From Mycobacterium numidiamassiliense (GTDB lineage: Bacteria; Actinomycetota; Actinomycetes; Mycobacteriales; Mycobacteriaceae), in NCBI RefSeq assembly GCF_900157365.1, contig NZ_FUEZ01000004.1, forward strand, positions 2,715,066 through 2,779,065: DNA of 64,000 nt, written 5' to 3'. This document shows, piece after piece, positions 42,723 to 51,672 of the stretch (position 1 is its first letter; each line of letters begins with the position of its first letter). The position numbers and the translations under genes were made by a program. The notes under the pieces were generated by a model. That model made no database searches and was not told the origin of the DNA. It saw only the letters and a program-made list of their open reading frames with translations.

Positions 42723-44021
42723 CTATGAACCCGGGGGAGTCCAGGAGACCGGCAGGCTCTTGATGCCGTGAATGAACTGCGACAGCAGTCGCGCCGGTTT
42801 GCCGGTCACGGCGATATCCGGGATTTCACGGCGCAATTCGTCGAAGGCGACCCGGATCTCGCGACGAGCCAGGTTGGCGCCGAGACAGAAATGGGCTCCG
42901 CCGCCGCCGAATCCGAGATGGGGGTTGGGGTTGCGTGCGACGTCGAAAGCCCACGGATTGGCGAACTTTGATTCGTCGCGGTTGGCGGAGTTGTAGTACA
43001 GCGCGACCTTGTCGCCGGCCGCGAGCTTGACGCCGCTCAACTCGAAATCCTGGGTCAGGGTGCGTCGCATGTAGATCACCGGGGAGGCCCACCGCACGAT
43101 CTCCTCGACCGCGGTGGGTGTCAGGTCGTCGAAGTTGGACCACCACTTGTCGCGTTGCTCGGGAAAGCGTGACAGCGCCAGGACGCCGTGGCTGATCGCG
43201 TTGCGTGTGGTCTCGTTGCCGGCCACCACCAACAGGATGAAGAACGACGCGATCTCCTGGGAGGTGAGCTGGTCGCCGTCGACCTCGGCTTCGACCAGGC
43301 TCGAGGTGAGATCGTCGTGGTGATTGACGCGGCGGTCCTCGGCCAGCGCGGTGGCGTAGGCGCCGATGTCCATCGAAACCTGCAAGAACTCCTCGAAATC
43401 CAACGTCAGATCGGGGTCGCCAAACCCGAGAATCACGTTGGTCCAGTGGAAGATTCGCTGATGATCCTCCTCGGGAATTCCCATCATGTCGCAGATGACC
43501 TGCAGGGGCAGCGGCCCGGCGAGTTCAGTGACGAGGTCGGCCTGGCCGTCAGGATGGTTGGCGATCAGTGAGCTGACCAGCCGGTGGGCCCGCTCCCGCA
43601 CCGACGTCTCGATGCGCGCCACCACTTTTGGGGTGAAGGCCCTGCTGACGATGGAGCGCAGCCGCTGGTGTCGCGGATCGTCGGTCACAATCATCGAGCC
43701 GAAGTACTCGGCCAACTCCGGCGTCTGGTCGTTGATCGTGATCCCGCCGGCGGAGCTGAAGATGTCGGGATGGCGACTGGCGAAGTGGACGTCGTCGAGC
43801 TTGGTCAGCGCCCAATATCCGGCACCCGTTTCGAACCCCTCCATCTGGATCGCGGGCCAGAACGAGATCGGGGCTTCCCGGCGCAAGGTGGCGAAGGCGG
43901 CGTCGCGGACGTTGTCGTTGCGAACCCAGAAGTCGAGCGACTCGAGCTGGATTTCGGCGAGTGGGATCTCGGGCGGTGGGGTCCCATTCGGTTGCGTCGC
44001 AATACCTGTTTCGAGGCTCAC
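42723..44021 (-). CDS. cyp124: Cytochrome P450 CYP124 (methyl-branched lipid omega-hydroxylase)
   Basis: A complete 432-residue P450: I-helix VVAGNETTRNA, ExxR in VEEIVRWASP, heme loop LGFGGGGAHFCLGANLARRE. The sequence follows recalled M. tuberculosis CYP124A1 (Rv2266) almost throughout, including NGTPPPE, ITINDQTPELAEYFGS and HHDDLTSSLVEAEVDG. That enzyme hydroxylates the terminal methyl of branched lipids, cholesterol and vitamin D-type sterols. Its start has AGGAGGG-like bases upstream. Confidence 0.95.
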   Translation of the reverse strand: MSLETGIATQPNGTPPPEIPLAEIQLESLDFWVRNDNVRDAAFATLRREAPISFWPAIQMEGFETGAGYWALTKLDDVHFASRHPDIFSSAGGITINDQTPELAEYFGSMIVTDDPRHQRLRSIVSRAFTPKVVARIETSVRERAHRLVSSLIANHPDGQADLVTELAGPLPLQVICDMMGIPEEDHQRIFHWTNVILGFGDPDLTLDFEEFLQVSMDIGAYATALAEDRRVNHHDDLTSSLVEAEVDGDQLTSQEIASFFILLVVAGNETTRNAISHGVLALSRFPEQRDKWWSNFDDLTPTAVEEIVRWASPVIYMRRTLTQDFELSGVKLAAGDKVALYYNSANRDESKFANPWAFDVARNPNPHLGFGGGGAHFCLGANLARREIRVAFDELRREIPDIAVTGKPARLLSQFIHGIKSLPVSWTPPGS

Positions 44022-44072
44022 TCGGCCCTCCTTCGCCTTTGAAGAGGTGACATTGGCGAGCCTAGACCGCGA

Positions 44073-44426
44073 TCAGTGTGTGCAGACGGTTCTGGCGGGC
44101 GTACCCACCGTCGCCGTCGCATTGCTGACCACGTTGCCGTCGACCAGGATCTTGCACGAAATGGGACCCGGCCCCTGCGCGCTGATCACGAACACCTGGC
44201 CCCCGAAGGCGGTGAACTGCGTCGACCACGGCAGTGGTGCGTTGACCTGATGCAGCTGGCCGGTGTCGGTCTGGTACGAGATGTATTGGGCCACGGCGGG
44301 ACCGTTGATCTCGTACCGAACCGTCGGAAAGCCGTTCGCATGAGCCACTGCGCACGTGTTCGCGACCCCGACACCGATTGCGAACAGGATCGAGGGGACG
44401 CCGAGATGCTTGGTCATGGTTTGCAT
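44073..44426 (-). CDS. Secreted MmpS-like small protein
   Basis: A 117-residue exported protein with a signal peptide (HLGVPSILFAIGVGVANTCA). The mature beta-rich domain TVRYEINGPAVAQYISYQTDTG, with PWSTQF, FVISAQGPG and ISCKILVDG, matches the fold of MmpS-type transport accessory domains, including two Cys that should be bridged. It has no membrane anchor other than the signal. It could serve the distant MmpL, or act alone as do other soluble MmpS-like proteins. Confidence 0.8.
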   Translation of the reverse strand: MQTMTKHLGVPSILFAIGVGVANTCAVAHANGFPTVRYEINGPAVAQYISYQTDTGQLHQVNAPLPWSTQFTAFGGQVFVISAQGPGPISCKILVDGNVVSNATATVGTPARTVCTH

Positions 44427-44514
44427 CGTGTCACCTAGCGGGACGGGGTGCTAGAGGTCATTCGGCCGCGCGCTTAGTGTGGCGGGAGCGGGGACTGCTG
44501 ATCGGAAGGTGCGT

Positions 44515-45600
44515 ATGTCGGAACTTGGCTCAAAGCGTGTGGTGGTCTACGGCACTGGCTTCGTCGGCAGGATGGTGATTCCCGAGATCGTCAAGCATCC
44601 GCTGTTCGAGTTGGTGGGCGTCGGCGTCAGCAATCCCGACAAGGTCGGCCGCGACGTCGGCGACATCTGCGGGCTGCCTGAACCGGTGGGCGTCATCGCC
44701 ACCGACGACATCGATGCGCTCATTGCCTTGAAGCCCGACGCCTTGGTGCATTATGGCCCGACGGCGATGCACGCCAAGGAGAACATCTCGCTGATCACCA
44801 AGTTTTTGCGCGCCGGCATCGACGTGTGCTCGACCGCGATGACGCCATGGGTCTGGCCGACGATGCACCTGAACCCGCCCAATTGGATCCAGCCGATCAC
44901 CGAAGCCTGCGAGCTGGGCGAGTCGTCCTGTTTCACCACGGGCATCGATCCGGGATTCGCCAACGACATGTTCCCGATGACGTTGATGGGCTTGTGCTCG
45001 GAGGTGCGCAAGGTCCGGGCTTCCGAGCTGCTCGACTACACCAACTACGAAGGCGACTACGAGTTCGAGATGGGCATCGGCCGCGAGCCTGAGTTCAAGC
45101 CGATGCTAGAAGACCGCGACATGCTGATCTTCGCGTGGGGCGCGACCATCCCCATGATCGCGCACGCCGCGGGCATCATGCTCGACGAGATGACCACCAC
45201 CTGGGACAAATGGGTGACGCCGACCGAACGCAATTCCGCCCGGGGCGTCATCAAACCGGGCCACGTCGCTGCCGTCCGTTTCACCATCAACGGCATCTAC
45301 AAGGGCGAAACGCGCATCCAGCTCGAACATGTCAACCGCATCGGCCTGGACGCCGCCCCCGACTGGCCGACGGGCCACGACAACGACGTCTATCGGGTGG
45401 ACATCGAAGGAACCCCGAGCATCTTCCAGGAAACCGCCTTCCGATTCACCGACGGCTCCGGCCGTGACGCGGCCGCGGCCGGTTGCCTGGCGACCGGATT
45501 GCGTGCGTTGAACGCCGTTCCGGCGGTCAACGATCTGCCGCCCGGCTGGGTCACTCCGCTGGATCTCCCGTTGATCGCCGGGGCCGGCAATATCCGCTGA
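44515..45600 (+). CDS. Dihydrodipicolinate reductase-like NAD(P) oxidoreductase
   Basis: The ATG at 44515 follows GGAAGG and gives 361 residues. The N-terminal Rossmann fold is VVVYGTGFVGRMVIPEIVKH, followed by ALVHYGPTAMHAKENI; the second domain has TTGIDPGFANDMFPM. This belongs to the DapB-like family common and multi-copy in mycobacteria, whose members are not true DapB and whose substrates are mostly unknown. It is divergent from the MmpS-like gene (88 bp). Confidence 0.85.
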   Translation: MSELGSKRVVVYGTGFVGRMVIPEIVKHPLFELVGVGVSNPDKVGRDVGDICGLPEPVGVIATDDIDALIALKPDALVHYGPTAMHAKENISLITKFLRAGIDVCSTAMTPWVWPTMHLNPPNWIQPITEACELGESSCFTTGIDPGFANDMFPMTLMGLCSEVRKVRASELLDYTNYEGDYEFEMGIGREPEFKPMLEDRDMLIFAWGATIPMIAHAAGIMLDEMTTTWDKWVTPTERNSARGVIKPGHVAAVRFTINGIYKGETRIQLEHVNRIGLDAAPDWPTGHDNDVYRVDIEGTPSIFQETAFRFTDGSGRDAAAAGCLATGLRALNAVPAVNDLPPGWVTPLDLPLIAGAGNIR

Positions 45601-45724
45601 TAGGCGGCTCATTGCTTACACAGCGGGCACATAGCCACAGCAGAGGCTGGCTATAGGTATGGGCGGCACAATTTCTGGGTAAGCGGGTGCGGGGGGCACG
45701 CCGCTAGACGCAGGGATTGGACCA

Positions 45725-47542
45725 ATGTCAGACGGAGCGACGCCCGCGCTGGGGCTCTCGATTGGCGCCACCAACCTGGCCGCCGTCACCGCGGATCACG
45801 CCATTACCCGCACACCTGTGCTGACGCTGTTTCGTCAGCGTCCACCCGAGATCGGGGTGCCGTCGGAGAACCCCAGGCTCGATGAGCCCGGCCTGGTAAT
45901 CGGCGGCTTCGTGGACCGGGTCGGAGACCCGATCGGCATCGTGGCGGGCGACGGCTCGGTGCACCGCAGCGAGGCACTGCTGGCCGACGGGCTGCGGGCG
46001 CTGGCGTACGCCGCGACCGCCGGCGGGTCCTTGCCCGGCGACATCGCGGTGACCCACCCGTCGCACTGGGGATCGACCGCCGTCGAGGCGCTGGGTTCGG
46101 CGCTGAGTCGAGTGACGGAATGGTCGAACCCGTCCCGGCCGCTCACGCTGATCCCGGATGCCGCGGCCACGCTGTTCGCCGTGCGGGCGAACCCGGGCAT
46201 ACCGGCGCGCGGCACCGTGGCGGTATGCGATTTCGGCGGCAGTGGAACCAGCATCACGTTGATGGACGCCGCCGGCGACTATCAGCCGTTGGCGCCGACG
46301 CTGCGTCACCACGACTTCTCCGGCGACCTGATCGATCAGGCCCTATTGACCACCGTCATGGCCAATCTGCCGAGTACGGGTGGATTCGATCCGTCCGGCA
46401 CCTCGGCGATCGGCTCGCTGAGCAGGCTGCGGACCGGCTGCCGAATCGCCAAGGAGCAGCTCTCGTCGAGCACGGTGGCCACGCTCACCGAAGAGTTGCC
46501 CGGTGTGGACGGCGACATCCGGCTCACCCGAAACGAACTCGACGACGCGATTCGTGATTCCCTGAACGGCTTCGTGGCCGTCTTGGATGAGGCATTGGCG
46601 CGCAACGGGATTCGTGATCTCGTCGCGGTGGTCTCGGTGGGCGGTGGGGCGCACATCCCGGCGGTCACCACTATGCTGTCCGGGCATTTTCGGGTGCCGG
46701 TCGTGACGACGCCGCGTCCGCACCTGGCCGCGGCGATCGGCGGCGCGTTGCGCGCGGCGCGCGGGCCCGGCGACACAACTGCCACCACACTGAGCCCTGC
46801 CGCCGCGGCCGCGGCTGCAGCGGCGGCCCCTGCGTCGCAGGCGGCGGCGCTGCCCCTGCAAGAGGAGGGAAGGGCCGTGCTGACCCAAGCGCGACCGGCG
46901 GAACCGGTCTCCGGCATGATGCCCGCGCTGGCGTGGTCGGAGACCGACGACAGGTCGCAGGTCATGATGCCGGCCGTGGGTGGCTCGGGGTATACCTCGG
47001 CGCGCCCGGCGCTGAATTTCGAGGCCCCCGAGCGCTCGCGCCCGGAGAAGAAGAATCTGGCTTTGCCGTGGAAGCGAGCGGCGGGAAATCCGATCCTGCC
47101 TTGGCAGCGACTGCCGGGATTGGTGGTCATCGGCACGGCGGTGGCGGTGCTGCTGGTCGGCATCGCGGTGGCGATGGGCTTCTCCGACAACAAACCCGCC
47201 ATGACGCCAGTGCCGAACGTGAGCACTCCCGCCGCGCCGCTACCCGCGGCCGGCGCAACTCCGCAGTCCGCGCCGACCAATCAAGCACCGGCCGCCGCGG
47301 CACCCGCGGCACCCGCACCGCAGGCACCGCCGGCGGATGCTGGACCGCCCGCGGCAGATCCTGCCGCAGCGGATCCTCCCGCGGCGGTCCCCCAGGATCC
47401 AGTGCCCGCGGCGCCAGTGCCACCGCCGGTGCCACAGGCGCCGCCGATCCCGCCGGCCATCCCTCAGGTCCCGCGGATTCCGGCGTTACCGCCCATTCCG
47501 CACATCCCCGGACTGGCGTTAGTGATCCCCGGGCTGGGTTAG
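45725..47542 (+). CDS. Hsp70-like ATPase-domain protein with TM helix and proline-rich tail (Rv2264c-like)
   Basis: A 605-residue protein. Residues 1-340 form an actin/Hsp70-type nucleotide-binding domain: GLSIGATNLAAV (phosphate 1), AVCDFGGSGTSITL (phosphate 2) and VVSVGGGAHIPAVTTML (adenosine). There is no Hsp70 peptide-binding domain. Instead there is a low-complexity Ala stretch, a basic segment, one TM helix (LVVIGTAVAVLLVGIAVAMG), and a Pro/Ala-rich tail presumably outside the membrane. It matches recalled Rv2264c. It may couple a cytoplasmic ATPase to envelope events. Confidence 0.9.
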   Translation: MSDGATPALGLSIGATNLAAVTADHAITRTPVLTLFRQRPPEIGVPSENPRLDEPGLVIGGFVDRVGDPIGIVAGDGSVHRSEALLADGLRALAYAATAGGSLPGDIAVTHPSHWGSTAVEALGSALSRVTEWSNPSRPLTLIPDAAATLFAVRANPGIPARGTVAVCDFGGSGTSITLMDAAGDYQPLAPTLRHHDFSGDLIDQALLTTVMANLPSTGGFDPSGTSAIGSLSRLRTGCRIAKEQLSSSTVATLTEELPGVDGDIRLTRNELDDAIRDSLNGFVAVLDEALARNGIRDLVAVVSVGGGAHIPAVTTMLSGHFRVPVVTTPRPHLAAAIGGALRAARGPGDTTATTLSPAAAAAAAAAAPASQAAALPLQEEGRAVLTQARPAEPVSGMMPALAWSETDDRSQVMMPAVGGSGYTSARPALNFEAPERSRPEKKNLALPWKRAAGNPILPWQRLPGLVVIGTAVAVLLVGIAVAMGFSDNKPAMTPVPNVSTPAAPLPAAGATPQSAPTNQAPAAAAPAAPAPQAPPADAGPPAADPAAADPPAAVPQDPVPAAPVPPPVPQAPPIPPAIPQVPRIPALPPIPHIPGLALVIPGLG

Positions 47543-47561
47543 TCCTGAGAAGGGCTGCAGC

Positions 47562-47888
47562 TCAACGCGTTTCGCCCTTGTTCTCCTCCGCTGCGGCTTT
47601 CCGGAGGTCGTCGTTCCAGGCCTTGTCCTTCTCGATTTGGTCCTTCTTGGCCTGATCGTCCTTGGTGTCGTCGTCCGAGCCCGAGATGGCGTTGAATTTC
47701 GGGTTGCCGTCGTCGTCGAGCCAATCGTTGACCGCCGTTCCCGAGATCGCCCCGCCGGATCCCGGCAACACCACGGTGGCCCGGTTTTCTGCGTACACCT
47801 CCATCATTTCGGCGGCTTGCTTCTTGTTTTCCTCGTTAGGCTCTGGCTTTTCGGTCTGACCAGTTTCTTTATCGTCCTGCACAGTCAT
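47562..47888 (-). CDS. Acidic conserved hypothetical protein
   Basis: A 108-residue, very charged protein (MTVQDDKETGQTEKPEPNEE at the N-terminus, many Asp, Glu and Lys) without Cys, signal or TM. A central ordered segment, AENRATVVLPGSGGAISGTA, is flanked by disordered sequence. I do not know a family. It converges on the Hsp70-like gene with 19 nt between, and its own upstream neighbour on the same strand is the SDR gene. Confidence 0.7.
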   Translation of the reverse strand: MTVQDDKETGQTEKPEPNEENKKQAAEMMEVYAENRATVVLPGSGGAISGTAVNDWLDDDGNPKFNAISGSDDDTKDDQAKKDQIEKDKAWNDDLRKAAAEENKGETR

Positions 47889-47953
47889 GTGTCGTCCCCC
47901 TCGTTGTCGCTACCCGGCCGGTTACCCGTTGCGGAGTTGTGTCCAAACTCTCA

Positions 47954-48904
47954 CTACTTTGGGTAGCTCACACCGGTGAGCTGTTCGGACAGCTCCCACA
48001 GCCGTCGGCTGTCGGCCTCGTTCTGGGCGCGCGCGGGCACGTGCGCTGGCTTGACGCCGCCGCCGACCATCTCGTAGAAGCCGCTCGGCCCGTAAAACGC
48101 GCCGCCCTCGGCATGCGGGGCGGCGGCCGCATACAGCGCCGGCAAGATGCCCTCGTCGATCTCCTGCCACAGGAACGGGGCCCACCGCCAGGAGGTCTTG
48201 TACAGCCGCTCCATGAACGAGGGCTTGTCGCGGCCGTAGGAAGGTCCGGAGATTTGCAGGTTGGTCTTGGTCAGGCCGGGGTGCGCCGCGCTGGACAGGA
48301 TGCCCCAGCCCGCCTCACGGCTGCGGCGGTCGAGCTCGCGGGCGAACATCAAGTTCGCCAGCTTCGACTGGCCGTAGGCCGACATCGGCGCGTAGGACTT
48401 CTCGAACTGCAGATCGTCGAAATGGATCTGACCGCTCTGGCGGGCGGCGAGGCTGCTCAGCGAGACGACCCGCGCACCGTGGGCGGCGCGCAACAGCGGC
48501 AGCAAGTGCCCGGTCAGCGCGAAGTGGCCGAGATGGTTACTGCCGAACTGCAATTCGAAGCCGTCGGCGGTGGTGTCGCGCTGCGGTGGCGTCATGACTC
48601 CGGCGTTGTTGATCAGGATGTCGATGGGACGGCCCTCGGCGTTGAGTTGATCACCCAGCGCCGCGACCGAGGCCAGCGACGACAAGTCCAGCGCTTTGAT
48701 GGTCAGCTTCGCGTCGGGCACCGTCGCGCGGATCTCCTCGATCGCCTGCTCGCCCTTGGTCCTGTTGCGAATCGCCATCACCACATCAGCGCCCGCAGCG
48801 GAGAGCCGCCTGGCCAGCCCGAACCCCAGGCCGCTGTTGGACCCGGTGACGACTACCAGCTTGCCCGACAGGTCAGGCACGGTGGCGACAAGATGATTGG
48901 CCAT
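47954..48904 (-). CDS. Short-chain dehydrogenase/reductase (Rv2263-like)
   Basis: The ATG at 48904 has AAGGAG 9 nt upstream; an in-frame GTG at 48913 is less likely. The 316-residue protein has the NAD(P) motif VVVTGSNSGLGFGLAR, the INNAGVM segment, and the catalytic Ser, Tyr and Lys in VVSLSSLA and YGQSKLA. It resembles retinol dehydrogenase / WW-oxidoreductase-type SDRs and recalled Rv2263. The substrate is probably a lipid alcohol or ketone. Confidence 0.92.
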   Translation of the reverse strand: MANHLVATVPDLSGKLVVVTGSNSGLGFGLARRLSAAGADVVMAIRNRTKGEQAIEEIRATVPDAKLTIKALDLSSLASVAALGDQLNAEGRPIDILINNAGVMTPPQRDTTADGFELQFGSNHLGHFALTGHLLPLLRAAHGARVVSLSSLAARQSGQIHFDDLQFEKSYAPMSAYGQSKLANLMFARELDRRSREAGWGILSSAAHPGLTKTNLQISGPSYGRDKPSFMERLYKTSWRWAPFLWQEIDEGILPALYAAAAPHAEGGAFYGPSGFYEMVGGGVKPAHVPARAQNEADSRRLWELSEQLTGVSYPK

Positions 48905-48994
48905 GCGTATCACTCCTTCGTGTGAGCCCGCTCCTAGTGTGCTCCCCGCGCGCTAGCCATGGCACCGGGTCGCGCGCAGTGACACACTCCGGAG

Positions 48995-49741
48995 ATGAGG
49001 AGCAGACGGCTCGCCAAGATCTCTCTGTCCGCGGCCGTCGCCACGATGATCGTGTCGGTGGTCGGCTTCGTCGTCGCCCTGATGCTCAACGCCTTTCTTC
49101 TGGACGAGTACAACGCCTACGGCGAAGTGCCGATCCCGGGCTCGGGCAGCGTGCGCTTACCCCGCGGCGAAGTCACCGTCAGCCTGCACGCCCTGGTGAT
49201 GGGCGGCTCCCACAGTGGCGGCCTGCCGGTGCCGCCGCTCGGCGTCACGATCAGCCCGCCCGACGGTGTGCCGCAGCCGGCGGTGACGGAAAACATCGGC
49301 AGCACAACAACAGTCAACAATGACGCTCATGTGCGGGTGTGGGTGGCTCAGATTCCCGCCGACGGCACCTACAACATCACGACCGACGGCCAGGTCGGCG
49401 GATTCATCGAGCCCCGGCTGGCTTTCGGGCATTCGAGTTCCTACGGATTTGTGGTCTGGGTGTTTGTCGGTCTATTCGTTGCGGGCCTGGTTATTTCGAT
49501 TATCGCGGGGCGGTGGTTGGGCCGCGCCCGGCGCAAGGCCGCGACCACCGTCGTGCAGGGAGTACCGCCGCCGGTGGTGTCGCTGTCGGCGCCCGGGGAG
49601 CCGCCGGTCACGGCTCAGCATCCCGGCGACGAGGGAGTTCGCCTCGAGCGGCTCAAAACCCTGGCGGCGCTGCGGGATTCGGGCGCGCTGACCGAAGAGG
49701 AATTTCAAACCGAGAAACGCCGGATCCTGGAGGGTCACTGA
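48995..49741 (+). CDS. Membrane protein with C-terminal SHOCT domain
   Basis: A 248-residue protein with TM helices at about 12-32 and 151-173. The extracytoplasmic region between them is beta-rich. A cytoplasmic C-terminus ends in the SHOCT motif ERLKTLAALRDSGALTEEEFQTEKRRIL, a short oligomerisation domain. The function is unknown. It is divergent from the SDR gene with 90 bp between starts. Confidence 0.85.
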   Translation: MRSRRLAKISLSAAVATMIVSVVGFVVALMLNAFLLDEYNAYGEVPIPGSGSVRLPRGEVTVSLHALVMGGSHSGGLPVPPLGVTISPPDGVPQPAVTENIGSTTTVNNDAHVRVWVAQIPADGTYNITTDGQVGGFIEPRLAFGHSSSYGFVVWVFVGLFVAGLVISIIAGRWLGRARRKAATTVVQGVPPPVVSLSAPGEPPVTAQHPGDEGVRLERLKTLAALRDSGALTEEEFQTEKRRILEGH

Positions 49742-49861
49742 GCCGATCCGCCGGCCGCGAGCCTAACGGGGCTGCGAATTTGGCCGCCGAATTTCGCAGT
49801 GCGGTTAGATTCGCGAGCGAGCGAGCGAGCGGAGCGGGCGTGCCGTCACTGAGCCGATCGG

Positions 49862-50485
49862 TCAGTGCCCGCGGGCCACCCACTCCTCGTAGTGGACGAT
49901 CTCGTCGCCGATGGTGGTGCTGCCCCCGTGGCCCGTGTGAACGACGGTGTCGCCGGGCAACGCGCCCAGCCGCTCCGAGATCGACTTGAGGATCGTCGGG
50001 AAGTCCGAGTACGAACGTCCCGTCGCGCCCGGGCCGCCGGAGAACAGCGTGTCGCCGCTGAAGACGACACCGAGCTCGGGGGCGTACCAGCAGACGGATC
50101 CGGGGGAGTGGCCCGGGGTGTGCAGCGCCTGCAGCGCGGTGCCCGCCACGGTCAGGGTGTCCCCGTCGGAATACGCACGAAAGTCTTTGTCCGGGTGCGT
50201 CATTCGCCACAGCACCTCATCGCCGGGGTGCAGCAGCACGGGCGCCTCCAGCGCCTTGCCGAGCTCGGGAGCTACGGTGACGTGGTCGTTGTGGCCGTGG
50301 GTGCAGATCACCGCGACCACCTTGCGGCCACCGACGGCGTCGAGGATCGGCTCGGCGGTGTGCGCAGCGTCGAATACGACGACCTCGGAGTCGTCGCCGA
50401 CGATCCAGATGTTGTTGTCGACTTCCCAACTGCCGCCGTCGAGTTCGAAGGTCCCGTGGGTAACGAGATGCTGGATCGCGGACAT
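49862..50485 (-). CDS. Metallo-beta-lactamase-fold hydrolase linked to mscR (Rv2260-like)
   Basis: ATG 50485 gives 207 residues; the frame continues open upstream but that part lies over mscR. The MBL metal motif THGHNDH is present, with HTPGHSPGSV, FSGDTLF and HTGHG supplying the other ligands. Its ATG overlaps the mscR stop by one base. The family and coupling suggest a thioesterase acting on the mycothiol adduct made by MscR (S-formylmycothiol to formate), as glyoxalase-II-type enzymes do. That reaction is inference. Confidence 0.9.
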   Translation of the reverse strand: MSAIQHLVTHGTFELDGGSWEVDNNIWIVGDDSEVVVFDAAHTAEPILDAVGGRKVVAVICTHGHNDHVTVAPELGKALEAPVLLHPGDEVLWRMTHPDKDFRAYSDGDTLTVAGTALQALHTPGHSPGSVCWYAPELGVVFSGDTLFSGGPGATGRSYSDFPTILKSISERLGALPGDTVVHTGHGGSTTIGDEIVHYEEWVARGH

Positions 50486-51570
50486 CAGAGCAGCACCACC
50501 GAGCGCAGCACCTTGCCCTCGTGCATCTTGTGGAAGGCGTCCTCGATGTCGCCGAGCCCGATGCGTTCGGAGACGAACTTCTCCAGCGGCAGGCGGCCCT
50601 GCAGGTAGAGGTCGATGAGGGTGGGGAAGTCGCGCTCGGGCAGGCAGTCGCCGTACCACGACGACTTCAGCGAGCCGCCGCGGGAGAAGAAGTCCACCAG
50701 CGGCATGTCCAGCCGCATGTCGGGCGTCGGAACCCCCACCAGCACAACGGTTCCGGCCAGGTCGCGGGCGTAGAAAGCCTGCTTCCATGTCTCGGGCCGG
50801 CCGACGGCGTCGATGATGACGTCGACGCCGAAGCCGTCGGTGAGGTCCTGGATAGTCTCCACGACGTCGAACTCTCGCGCGTTGACGGTGTGGGTGGCGC
50901 CGAACTTGCGGGCCCAGTCGAGTTTGGTGTTGTCGGTGTCGACGGCGATGATCCGCTTGGCACCGACCAGCGCTGCCCCCGCGACCGCGGCGTCGCCCAC
51001 GCCGCCGCAGCCGATGACCGCGACGGTGTCGTCGCGGTTGACCGCGCCGGTGTTGATGGCCGCACCCAGCCCGGCCATCAGGCCGCAACCGAGCAACCCG
51101 GCGACCGCCGGGTCGGCCTCGGGGTTGACCTTGGTGCATTGGCCCGCGGCCACCAGCGTCTTGTCGGCGAACGCGCCGATGCCCAGCGCCGGGGTGAGCT
51201 CGGTGCCATCGGTCAGCGTCATTTTCTGCTCGGCGTTGAACGTGTCGAAGCACAGGTGGGGCTTGCCGCGCTTGCACGCCCGGCATTGGCCGCACACCGC
51301 GCGCCAGTTGAGGATCACGAAGTCGCCCGGCGCCACCGACGTCACGCCCGGCCCGACGGCCTCGACGGTGCCGGCGGCCTCATGGCCGAGCAGGAAGGGG
51401 TACTCGTCGTTGATGCCCCCCTCGCGATAGGTCAGGTCGGTGTGGCATACCCCGCAGGCGATGACATCGACCAGGGCCTCTCCGGGTCCGGGGTCCGGGA
51501 CGACGATGTCCACCAATTCGACGGGTTCGCCCTTCTTGCGTGAAATCACGCCGCGCACGGTCTGACTCAT
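50485..51570 (-). CDS. mscR: S-nitrosomycothiol reductase / mycothiol-dependent formaldehyde dehydrogenase
   Basis: A 361-residue zinc-containing class III-like alcohol dehydrogenase. The catalytic Zn site is GVCHTD (Cys42) and GHEAAG (His63); the structural Zn has the Cys cluster CGQCRACKRGKPHLC. The NAD loop is VIGCGGVGDAAVAGA. Length and sequence agree with recalled Rv2259 (mscR, adhE2), which detoxifies formaldehyde and nitric oxide through mycothiol. The downstream MBL gene is translationally coupled. Confidence 0.93.
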   Translation of the reverse strand: MSQTVRGVISRKKGEPVELVDIVVPDPGPGEALVDVIACGVCHTDLTYREGGINDEYPFLLGHEAAGTVEAVGPGVTSVAPGDFVILNWRAVCGQCRACKRGKPHLCFDTFNAEQKMTLTDGTELTPALGIGAFADKTLVAAGQCTKVNPEADPAVAGLLGCGLMAGLGAAINTGAVNRDDTVAVIGCGGVGDAAVAGAALVGAKRIIAVDTDNTKLDWARKFGATHTVNAREFDVVETIQDLTDGFGVDVIIDAVGRPETWKQAFYARDLAGTVVLVGVPTPDMRLDMPLVDFFSRGGSLKSSWYGDCLPERDFPTLIDLYLQGRLPLEKFVSERIGLGDIEDAFHKMHEGKVLRSVVLL

Positions 51571-51672
51571 GGCCTACAACCTACTGTCGGACGCCATACA
51601 CGGCGCGGCCGGGCGTCCACCCACAAAGTGTGTCAACCGGCTCGCCAACAACCCGGTGTAGCGTCCGTGGGC

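Noticed and set aside
49797..49830. GCGA short tandem run near 49.8 kb
   Set aside because: A run of three or four GCGA units is common in GC-rich mycobacterial intergenic DNA and is not informative.
49862..51295. A single 477-codon gene combining the region over mscR and the MBL hydrolase
   Set aside because: The N-terminal part is an Arg-rich shadow of mscR; protein-like sequence begins only at ATG 50485.
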